Positions 33,812-44,336 of a DNA stretch of 64,000 nucleotides are shown here, piece after piece. Numbering within the stretch: position 1 is the first letter of the stretch; each line of letters starts with the position of its first letter. Under the pieces are notes generated by a model. It did no database searches, was not told the DNA's origin, and was given only the letters and a program-made list of their open reading frames with translations. Location of the stretch: NCBI RefSeq assembly GCF_000182565.1, contig NW_015971537.1, positions 1,957,299-2,021,298 of the forward strand. The letters are read 5' to 3'. The position numbers and the translations under genes were made by a program. The DNA comes from Spizellomyces punctatus DAOM BR117. Lineage: Eukaryota > Chytridiomycota > Chytridiomycetes > Spizellomycetales > Spizellomycetaceae.

Positions 33812-36800
33812 ATGCCGTCTTACAACATTAATGGCATCACCGTTCAGTTCCCGTTTCCGGCCTACGAATGCCAACTTTCGCTCATGACGACCCTCGTGTC
33901 CGCACTCCAAGGGCAAACGAATGCGTTAATCGAATCCCCAACTGTAAGTACTTGCGTGTCGACGATCTGCCATATCGTAACGCTTTTCTCTTGGATAGGG
34001 AACGGGCAAGACGCTGTGCTTGTTGTGTGCGGCGCTGGCGTGGAGGGAAGCATGGGTCGCTCGAAAGCAATTAGGTATTGCTTTGAAAAATAATGTGGAT
34101 CGTGTCGAGGCTTTGGTGCAGTCTCTGGATAAAGGTGAACTTTTGTTTCACTGTAAGTCAAGTCAATGGATAGGATATTCATTTCCTTTTATTGTAGCTG
34201 TATCGAGTTGTGGGGATGAAATGTATGAGAGGGATGCACCAACGATTTATTACGCTTCCAGGACGCATTCTCAGCTGTCGCAAGCTGTTCATGAGCTTCG
34301 AAATACCAGTTATGCGTATGTTGTTCTCACAGCCTGCTTGTCACATGGTGGCATGCATATTTGCTGACATTATATCCAACCAGCCCAAAGATTTGCGTCC
34401 TTGGCAGTCGAGATCAATCTTGTGTTCACCCCGATGTCCTGGCCCTCCCCTCCGTAGGCAGGCCAAACGTCTGTAGACAAAAAGTCGCAAAGAAAACTTG
34501 CGAGTTTTATGGGAATGTTGAGCACGTTAAAGGAGCACTGGAAGAGAAAGGTATTCTGGATATTGAAGAGTTGGGGAAATTCGGAAGGGAGCATAGGTGG
34601 GTGTATCTTCACTGCTGTCATGTTACCGTTTCGATCAAGTGGAAACCATCAAGGTATTAAAACCGTTTTGTGATTTCAGAGCTTGTCCGTACTTTTTGTC
34701 CCGCGCGCATCAATCAAAGGCAGATATCATCTTCCTCCCATACAACTACTTGATTGACGCACATACACGTAAAGCACAAAACATTGACATAAAGTGAGGA
34801 CACCCTTCTTTCTTTCTTATTCTGTAGTTCCGAGGCTCACATACAATGTTAGGAATGCTATTCTCATTTTTGACGAAGGTATCCATCTCCCTTACCACTT
34901 GGTGACTGCGCGTATAGTTAACGACTGTCGTTCAAGGACATAACCTGGAAAGCAGCTGTGGCGATGCAACGAGTTTTGAAATAACTGCACAGGACCTTGC
35001 GAATTGTATTTCGGAAGCGTCGCAGTGTATCGAATTGGCTTCTGCGCCTGGTGCTGCCAATCGAGAGGGTGCGCTTTCGTTCATGTTCTCTACGTTTTAA
35101 CATCTCACCGCGGTTCTTATCATATTCAATTTAGCCTCTGCGCAGGATTTCATGATTCTCAAAGGTCCGTATAAATATTATTTATCCTCAAATTACAAGA
35201 TTCATCGATGTAAGATCATGGTTACAGAACTTTTACAAAACCTCCAAAAAAAACTCGAAGCCGTCCAATTGGATCGCTCGCGGGATCGGATCTTGAGCGG
35301 CGACTGGATCCTCTCACTCTTTCGTGACCTCAATATTTCATTTGAGAATGTCAGTATGGTGTCTAGAGTTGTGGAGTGTGGAGTTGGGTTGCTGGCTCAA
35401 GGTGTGTGGATCTTGTCAAAAAGCAAAGCGTATGATAGGTCGTAAACACTTTTTCTCGACAGAAATGAATCGCCGTTCCCGCATGGCGTTGAATTTGTTT
35501 GGCACGGCACTCAAGGTTGTCTTTAAAGAGGGGTTTGGAGCCGATGAACAGATATGGCAAAGCTACAAGGTAGACGCTCAACTGACCGGCCCTAAAATAA
35601 CCGTTAACACCTTTTTTTTGCGTAGGTCTACATTGAAGAAGAAGCGCGCACGAGGACAGGCCGAAAACTCTCGCTATGGTGTTTTCATTCTGGTATTGCC
35701 ATGAAAGACCTTGAACGAGACTGTCGGTCAATTGTCCTTGCCTCTGGAACACTGGTATGTACTCACATATCACGGATCCCTGAAATCTGTACATTGTATC
35801 TCAATTGCATCTTATAAGAGCCCCTTGGCCTCCTTTGCAACGGAAATGGGCATCCCCTTCCCCCACCGTCTCGAAAACCCCCACGTCATCTCCCCACATC
35901 AAGTCTTTGTTGGAGTCGTTCCAACTGGTCCCGCCGGCTCACACCTGTCCTCGTCGTACGAAAACCGTGATTCTGTAGCATACATATCTGACCTCGGCAA
36001 CGCTGTCGTCAACTTTTGTCGAATTGTCCCCGATGGATTTTTGGTTTTCTTTCCTTCCTACGGTGTTATGGAGAGGTGTTTGGCTGCATGGATTATGGCA
36101 AGTTCTACAAGTACCCCCGCTTTGTTCTCTTCTGTTGGCTCATGGTGGGTATTTTTTCAGGGACAGGGCGGGGCCAAGAGTGTTATGGACCGTATCAAGC
36201 AGTACAAGACACCCATTGTCGAGCCGCGGAATAAACAACAGTTTGGACCGGTTCGTTTCTGCGGGTTTCCGGTTCAACACGATTTGTTCAGTTGTTGAAC
36301 TTGGTCGTTACGTTCTTTAGGCCATGGAAGAATTTTATGCAAAATTAGAAGATAAGAGTTTAACGGGCGCCGTATTTTTCGCAGTGTAGGTTTTCGTTAT
36401 CCCCATTTTAATGTAGTCTCTTCGACTTAAATGTCTTTCCAGATGCCGCGGTAAAGCATCTGAAGGTAAGGATTGGCATTTTCTTGTTTTCTCAATGTCT
36501 CCCTCACGTTTGTTTTTGCAGGGCTCGATTTCAGTGACAACAAGGGCCGCGCTGTGATGGTGTGTGGGATTCCATATCCAGGTGTGTATCGCTTTGTATT
36601 TCACCTCATGTTCAAGTGACTTATTTTTGGTATTTAGCGGCGATGGATCCAAAGGTAGACCGCATCCTTAAATATCACAAGGACCGAAATGTAACGTCCC
36701 CGTATAGGTAAAATTGAAAAGACAATATTTGGATGAACTGCATGGTCGGAATGGCAAAGGGGTAAGAATCCATCTTTATCATGTTGACGGATCGTGTCTC

Positions 36801-37943
36801 TCACCCTGTGGATTGTAGAAGCAAACCATATCCGGAGGTGATTGGTACAAGCAACAAGCTGCCCGAGCCGTGAACCAAGCCCTTGGCAGAGTGTACGTAC
36901 ACGTATTTTTAACGAATGGATCGACAAAGTTCACACCGCCTCTAGCATCCGTCACAAAAAGGACTTTGGAGCCATCCTCCTCTGCGACGCCCGTTTTGGA
37001 TCTCCATATAATATCAAGCAACTCCCCATATGGATTCGATCCCTCGTTAAAGTCTATGTATGGTCCACATTTTGACTACACACATGAGCCTTGACTGATT
37101 ATTGTTTTTGTTTTTGTTTAGAAACACTTTGGGGAGGCCCAAGGTGGACTTGGCAGGTTTTTCAAGCGTATGGAACAGCAACCTGATGCTGTTCCAACGG
37201 TACCTGCCGTACCAGACTCTGTTCAAGGTCATGCCGAAATTTTGGCGCATGCTGCTTTTCAGCAGTTGAAAACAGGTATATCCGTCCTAATCCTTTGAAT
37301 TCTGGACTTGTATTGACTATTGTGTAGGATTGTCAGATGGGGATGGACAAGTATCAATTCGGCAGAGACGAAAAAAGAGCGAGTTTGAGGTACTCTTCCG
37401 GTTTCTTTAATGTGTCTTACCGGTGTTTATTTTATCTTTTCTTTGTAGTTGTCAATGGATGGTCCTGCTACCACCACCACTCCACCCATTCCAGCTATCG
37501 TCAATTCGATAAAAGCAACCAGTTTTCATCGCACGACGCTTGATCGGATCTCGCAATCTGCACTTGCAAACCCACCCCGCAAATCCATCTTGACTAAAGC
37601 AACCCTCGCAAACCAACAACCTGCCCACCCCGAGGCGACTCACCCTATCCTAAAACGCCAGACATCTCCTCCCCAACCCCCCACCTCCAAAAAACATAAA
37701 CAAACCGCAACAACCTACATTCAAACCCTCAAAAGAACCCTTCCAACGCCGAAATACCATACCTTCCAATCCCTGCTCAAATCCTACAAAGCCCAAACCA
37801 TCTCCGTGTCTGCCCTTGTTGATGCCCTTGTAGAATTATTTGAAAATATACAAGGGGGACGGGAGTTGCTTGTTGGGTTTGGTGCGTTTGTGCCCAAAGT
37901 GTATAAAAAAGAGTTTGAGAGGCGGTTAGAAGAGGTGTCATGA
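33812..37943 (+). CDS. RTEL1: RTEL1-type Fe-S DNA helicase (regulator of telomere elongation)
   Basis: XPD-like superfamily 2 helicase that dismantles D-loops and telomeric structures. The start MPSYNINGITVQFPFPAYEC matches RTEL1 rather than FANCJ or DDX11. Walker A is split by an intron (ALIESPT / GTGKTLCLLCAALAWREAW). Further motifs: YYASRTHSQLSQAVHELRNT, KICVLGSRDQSCVHPDVLAL, the four Fe-S cysteines (SCVHP, VCRQK, TCEFY, ACPYF), ADIIFLPYNYLIDAHTRKAQ, ILIFDE, SRIVLASGTL-type motif III text, LENPHVISPHQVFVGVVPTG and GRALGRVYVH-like motif VI. About fifteen introns. The C-terminal part has a disordered Pro/Gln segment and a final helical block (YIQTLKRTLPTPKYHTFQSL then LLVGFGAFVPKVYKKEFERR) like the harmonin-N-like domain of animal RTEL1. 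I see no RING motif. Confidence 0.93.
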
Positions 37944-38199
37944 TGTTGGGTTGTTGATTGGCGCATTCGGCATCCCGCCCACGGCCTCGGTTTCCGTTTT
38001 TTGTAGACAAGAGTGCGTAGAGAAGGCAATCGCCAGTATTTCTGGATAGATGGACATACGAAAATGTATATATAATATTTATGTTTTGGCAATGGTATTT
38101 ATTTGTCATAATAATGATAAAAAAGTCGTTAATGTTGGATGATCCCAACATAAGGCAAAAAAAAGAAGAGTAGAAACTGTCTAATGACCCCACACGACA

Positions 38200-39120
38200 C
38201 TACGCCCGAAACTTTTTCGCTTGCTGCGTAATCTCCTTCTTCCTCATATCCCTCCCCTCTCGACTCGCAAGACTCAAGGCCCCCGCAATCAATTCCACAC
38301 CCGTCAAGGCATCATCGTTGGCTGGAATAGGATACTGCACATTCCGTGGATTGCAATCCGTATCGCAGATGGCAATCACGGGAATATTGGCTTGGTTGGC
38401 TTCACGTACTGCCCAAGTGTTGTTCGGGTAGTCCAATACAATCAGTAGATCAGGTGTGTGGACGTAGGGTTGAGGGTTTCGCGGCTTTCGTTGTTCCTTT
38501 GCCTTGCTCTCCTCCCCATCAGGCATTAAAATTTGAGCCACTTTATCCGGATCATACCCAACACTCCGACGAAGGACTCGTTCCTTGTTTGTGATCGTAC
38601 CCCCAATCCACGAGGTGACGAAATAGCCATCAGCACGTTTAGCAGCTTCCACAGTGATGCGATGAATAGACGGGCGCGTTCCGATAAACACAATATTCCC
38701 ACCGCGAAGGGCAATCTCCCTCGTCACATTGATGGCCCGACGTAACATGACAAGCGTATGTTCCAGGTTAATGATATGAATCCCCTGTCGCTCACCGTAG
38801 ATATAGGGGAGCATGTGTTCGTTCCAGGATTCTCGTGCATGGCCGAGATGGAGATTCGCTGCCATGAGCGTCCGGATCGTCAACGAGGTGCGAATGTTGT
38901 GCGGGAAGGTTGTATCGGGAGTTTTGTTGAGGGGTGAAAAGTTTCGGGTGGAGGTCGTGGCCGACCGAGGGAGGGGAACGAGATTTGATAGACGCTCGGC
39001 CGGGTTCGGTGGAGATGGTTTGGGAGTATCGGGGACGGACGTTGCAACACCGCGAGTACACCCGAGTACTCTTGAAATACCCTTACGGGCAGTCCCGCCC
39101 AATCGCATCGATTGCAACAT
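38200..39120 (-). CDS. MRPS2: Mitochondrial small-subunit ribosomal protein uS2m
   Basis: Intronless 306-residue protein of the mitochondrial 37S/28S subunit. Starts MLQSMRLGGTARKGISRVLG, a basic presequence, then a Pro/Ser linker. The uS2 domain begins near residue 80: LMAANLHLGHARESWNEHML. It continues with GIHIINLEHTLVMLRRAINV, IVFIGTRPSIHRITVEAAKR and YFVTSWIGGTITNKERV. A lineage insertion (LMPDGEESKAKEQRKPRN) follows before PDLLIVLDYPNNTWAVREAN and IPVIAICDTDCNPRNVQYPI. Ends TQQAKKFRA. Head-to-head with RPB6, 134 bp between starts, with an X-box-like palindrome midway. Confidence 0.95.
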   Translation of the reverse strand: MLQSMRLGGTARKGISRVLGCTRGVATSVPDTPKPSPPNPAERLSNLVPLPRSATTSTRNFSPLNKTPDTTFPHNIRTSLTIRTLMAANLHLGHARESWNEHMLPYIYGERQGIHIINLEHTLVMLRRAINVTREIALRGGNIVFIGTRPSIHRITVEAAKRADGYFVTSWIGGTITNKERVLRRSVGYDPDKVAQILMPDGEESKAKEQRKPRNPQPYVHTPDLLIVLDYPNNTWAVREANQANIPVIAICDTDCNPRNVQYPIPANDDALTGVELIAGALSLASREGRDMRKKEITQQAKKFRA

Positions 39121-39184
39121 TTTCTACAAATGTCCTGTTGAACAAAACGCTGGCCTCCTTGAAAGTTGCCCAATCTCTCAACGC

Positions 39185-39198
39185 GTTGCCATAGTAAC
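39185..39198. promoter_or_regulatory. RFX X-box-like palindrome in the uS2m/RPB6 divergent promoter
   Basis: GTTGCCATAGTAAC matches RYYNYY-N2-RRNRAC at every position. 64 bp from the uS2m ATG and 56 bp from the RPB6 ATG. Confidence 0.55.
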
Positions 39199-39254
39199 CA
39201 CCTAATGGAGCGCGCAAGGCTGTTGGGGAAGATCTCCTTCTTTTTCAACCAAAA

Positions 39255-39765
39255 ATGTCAGACTACGAAGGCAGCGAGCCCGAGGATTACGACGAGCAGC
39301 CCGAGTACGATGACCTAGAGCCGGCGGTGTATGATACAGAAATCGTCGAAGGAGTGCGATCAGAGATATTAAACCCAGACGACGTAAGTTTCCCCGTCAC
39401 TACCCTTTTTTTTGGAACTGAAAAACAGCGCTGACTCCAAACACTTCAAACACTAGCACCAACCCGATAACGAACCTACACATGGTGCAACCCCCGCTGC
39501 CCGCGGACCAGGACCCATCCCAAAAGACCAACGCCTGACCACCCCTTACATGACCAAATACGAAAAAGCCCGCATCCTCGGCACACGAGCTCTCCAAATC
39601 AGCATGAGCGCTCCAGTTATGGTCGATCTCAATGGCGAGTCAGACCCACTGGCCATTGCCATGAAAGAGTTGAGAGAGCAAAAGATTCCTTTGATGGTGC
39701 GGAGGTATTTGCCTGATGGAAGTTGGGAGGATTGGTCAGTTGAAGAGTTGATTTTGCCAGAATAG
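39255..39765 (+). CDS. RPB6: RNA polymerases I/II/III common subunit RPB6 (RPABC2)
   Basis: Small subunit shared by all three nuclear RNA polymerases, homologous to bacterial omega. Exon 1 (39255-39383) encodes the acidic tail [20 protein letters not shown] and is joined across an intron of about 70 nt to [19 protein letters not shown]. The conserved core follows: [40 protein letters not shown] and [20 protein letters not shown], ending [13 protein letters not shown]. The acidic N-tail followed by the omega-like fold is the usual architecture and length (about 150 residues). Confidence 0.97.
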
Positions 39766-40109
39766 CGAATGTCCGATCGTTTGTGGATTGGGAGCGTGGA
39801 AATGTCTTTAGAGGCGTATCTTGTATATGGTCATTTTTTAATCTAATTTTGGGGGCAAGAGGGACGGAGGGACGGAGGGGGCGGGATCGGCTCCTTCCAC
39901 TGTAAATGACACACTTTGAAAACACGACATGCATTTGGCAAGTGGCATTGAACTGTGTTGGCAAGCAGGCGACAAGAAAAAACAAGAATGCATCGCTAGT
40001 CTGGATCTAAACGCTGCCCGCTTCTATTGCAAACCCCTATCTGCCATCGCCTACAAATAAATTAAGTATGATGATGCTATATACACTTGTCACATTTACA
40101 ATCTAGGTG
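39766..40109. other. 344-bp convergent 3' interval
   Basis: Between the stops of RPB6 and deoxyhypusine synthase. Contains a GA/GGGACGGA repeat near 39861-39880. No gene seen. Confidence 0.5.
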
Positions 40110-41484
<1,375 letters not shown>

Positions 41485-41765
41485 GTTCGTCGGCCGTACC
41501 AGTGATGGCTGTACCCGTAATGGCCGTCGAAAACTGTTGGAAATGAAAAACAAAAACCAGCTGGGCGATCCTGCTTATCAAGAAGCCATTCCAATAGTGG
41601 TTCTATCCGGTTGCAGTTTTATGACTTTGCCACCAGTCATCTCCTTGGTGATTTATCCTTCCATCCATCATTGGCAAGCCGGTAATTTTTCGCCTGAAAG
41701 CCATCTCGACAAGGTGGAACTTTTCTCGATCCCGGTCTTGCCCCATTCCTAGCACATTACACGAA

Positions 41766-42810
41766 ATGGCGTCGAGGCTCGTTTTCAGCAGGAATGCTCA
41801 GGTCTTGAGACAGACCTTGGCTCCCAGCGTGTCCCGGCAAATTGCCGCTGGCGTCGCTGCTGCCCGTCTTCAACAGCGTGCGGAACTCGCAACCGCTCCT
41901 CAGCGGCCTGACCCCAAAGTTGCTGCCGAGTCTCTTATCAAGCTTTTCCCTGGTGACAACTTGGCCGCGAAATCTGGATCCGTTCTCGTCGGTGCTTCCA
42001 TTGCCGCTTTCCTCATCTCCAAGGAGATTTACCTCGTCGACGCTGAAGTCTTTGAAATGGCTTGTATCTTTGGCGCGTACTACCTGTGGTTCAGCGGTGG
42101 CAAGGACGGTGCCGTAGAATACTTTAACGACAAGAAGGCTGTATGTAGTGTGGATTTGCCCTGGAGACACGTGTGACTGGAATTCTGAATATTTCTGTGG
42201 GTTATAGACCATCAAGCGCGTGCTTGAGCAGGCTCGTAGCGATCACAAGGCTGTTGTGCAGGAGCGTATTCAGCACATTGGCAAGATGTCAGACATTGTC
42301 GATGTAACCAACGGCTTGTTCGAGATGTCAAAGGTGCGGGCGGCATATGGTCGGTGTATTTCACGTGGAGTGTAAATTGACAGGGGGCATTCTTGTTATA
42401 AAGGAAATCGCCAAGCTCGAGGCTGAGGCTTACGAGCTGAAGCAAAAGGTCAACTTCACCTCCCAGGTGAAGAGTGTTCTTGACTCTTGGGTTCGCCACG
42501 AGGCTTCGGTTCGGGAGTCTCAGCAAAAGCAATTGACTGGTGCCGTCATTCAACGGGTGAAGGACGCCTTGGCTAACGACAAAGTGGTATGTATCATGAC
42601 GCATTGAGGTCATGCTCCGTGGGCTACGTTTCTTTTCAAGGCCACGTCTTTGACACACGTCCAATTTTTCACCAGCAAACCGACATTCTCAAACAATCCC
42701 TGGCTGAAATCGAAAGTAAGTTGGCTTGTTCGGGACGCAGGTTTCCAGTGGACGTTGCTGATATTATTCGTTATATCATAGGGCTCGCTGCTACCCCCAA
42801 GGCGCGCTAA
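41766..42810 (+). CDS. ATP4: Mitochondrial F1Fo-ATP synthase subunit b (Atp4 type)
   Basis: Peripheral-stalk subunit holding F1 to the membrane sector. Exon 1 gives a basic presequence (MASRLVFSRNAQVLRQTLAP) and RPDPKVAAESLIKLFPGDNL. Hydrophobic segments follow (SVLVGASIAAFLISKEIYLV and FEMACIFGAYYLWF), then the start of the long helix. Later exons give KRVLEQARSDHKAVVQERIQ, KLEAEAYELKQKVNFTSQV and WVRHEASVRESQQKQLTGAV. The last exon is tiny and encodes GLAATPKAR. Five or six exons; introns begin at 42139, 42333, 42585 and 42715 or nearby. Length (about 240 residues) and two N-terminal membrane helices fit fungal Atp4. Confidence 0.93.
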
Positions 42811-43116
42811 GTTAATTGGAGCTAGGATACCAGTCATGTTAGATTTATGATCTATCTCAAAAATTAAACTTACACATGTGGGTGGTCGCCCGAACAAAGT
42901 GTGCACCTCATAACATCGGACTCTTTTGCGTTTTCTGATGAGGTGGATGCCACCTCCAAATGGGGAGCAATGTCGTGCGGGGCAGAAGCCAAAACTTATA
43001 CGGGACATGCAGGGACGAGAATGATATGCAAAAGTGTACATTGAATTCGTCGAGATGTATACAGCCTACTACGCCATGATCTAAAAGGCCTCCCTAAGGA
43101 TACTCCCAAAATCTAT
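42811..43116. other. 306-bp convergent 3' interval
   Basis: Between the ATP4 and HSP10 stops; nothing gene-like seen. Confidence 0.45.
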
Positions 43117-43618
43117 CTACTCGGAGAGCTTGGCCAGGATCTCAGAGTCTCGGTACAGGAAGTATTCCTGGTCTCCCACTTTCACCGAGTTTCCACCGTA
43201 AGGAGGAAGCAATATACGCTCGCCTTCCTTTACAGCAACAGGGCGAACGACACCGTCCTATCAATGCAGATCAACGTTAGATCACACTGTAAACAGAATC
43301 CGTCTAAATTTCATGGGACTTACCTTGTCGGGCGCTCCAGGTCCAACGGCCACCACCACGGCCTCGTTCAGTGTCTCTTGGCTCTTCTCAGGAATGTAGA
43401 GACCAGAAGCGGTGCGCTATAAAAAAGTAGGTGTTAACAGCGAAAAATGCATGAACTTTGTTGACAATCTGTACATACCTCAGCTGCCTTGACCCGCTGG
43501 ACGAGGACCCGGTCAAAGAGAGGAATGATACGCTTAACTGCTCCAGAAACAGACTTGAGGCATGTAAGACATTTTCCGTTAAATTTCAAAGGTCAAACTA
43601 CAGATGCCAGCTTACCAT
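43117..43618 (-). CDS. HSP10: Mitochondrial co-chaperonin Hsp10 (GroES)
   Basis: Heptameric lid of the Hsp60 folding chamber in the mitochondrial matrix. Four exons. The first coding exon is just the start codon (43616-43618, in CCACCATG followed by GTAAGC). Exon 2 (43553-43479) encodes SVSGAVKRIIPLFDRVLVQR VKAAE, exon 3 gives RTASGLYIPEKSQETLNEAV (mobile-loop region) and VAVGPGAPDK, and exon 4 reads GERILLPPYGGNSVKVGDQE and YFLYRDSEILAKLSE. The spliced product is about 103 residues, the normal length. The promoter carries an X-box-like palindrome 90 bp upstream, and the PPR gene faces the other way. Confidence 0.95.
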
Positions 43619-44336
43619 GGTGGGCGATTTGAAGAGTGAAGGTGAGATCTGAGGAACACTAATGGAAACTGTTGGAACTTCTTGATCTTGCGCTTTGCCT
43701 CCGACGTTGTTGCTAGGCAATGGTATGAGTCATGCTTACATTATCCATCGACGTGCATCGGACGTCGTTTGACTTGCAAGCATGAACTGTTCAAGACAAG
43801 GATCTTGTTGGTATTTCCAATCTTTTTTGAAATTGTAGATGGAGATGAAAGTAATATTATTGGAACATTCACCTACCGAAGCCGTTTTGAATGTTACTGG
43901 GAAAAGGTTGGTAGCTACGATATGGTGTACCAGAGCTGAGGCGTGCAAGATCTTTGCCGTCTGCCTCTTCTCCTCAGCGTAGCTGTAGAGTATTGTAAGG
44001 ATACGCAAAGCTGTAGAGAGGGCATGTCATCAGTAAAAGGTTGGAACAATTGACTCGACCTTCAAAATACAATGATGCATACCGTTTTCAACACTTGCGA
44101 CCGACTACCTTGTGCTATTCCTGACCAGACTCTAGATATCTGGAATGGGGCATTATGAAAATGCCAGGAGATCTGGGAGAAGACTGTGTAGTTCAACTAA
44201 ATGGCCATTGTATTGCTATTGCCTTGCTTTGGAAATGTTCAATTCGACAAGGTCCTTGGAGAGGTTGAAAGAGCACGTGAACAAGCCCTGACCAACTGCT
44301 GGTGGTGAAAAATCTGGAGATCTCTGCCTGATTTTC
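43619..44336. promoter_or_regulatory. 718-bp divergent HSP10/PPR interval
   Basis: No supportable gene; open frames of up to 90 codons on both strands lack any recognisable sequence. Contains the palindrome at 43709-43721 and GCACGTGAA (44273-44281) 58 bp upstream of the PPR start. Confidence 0.4.
43709..43721. promoter_or_regulatory. RFX X-box-like palindrome upstream of HSP10
   Basis: GTTGCTAGGCAAT fits RYYNYY-N1-RRNRAC except for the last base, 90 bp upstream of the HSP10 ATG. Confidence 0.45.

Noticed and set aside
43682-44008. Open frames of 85-90 codons on both strands upstream of HSP10
   Set aside because: No recognisable sequence or exon series; they lie in a divergent promoter.
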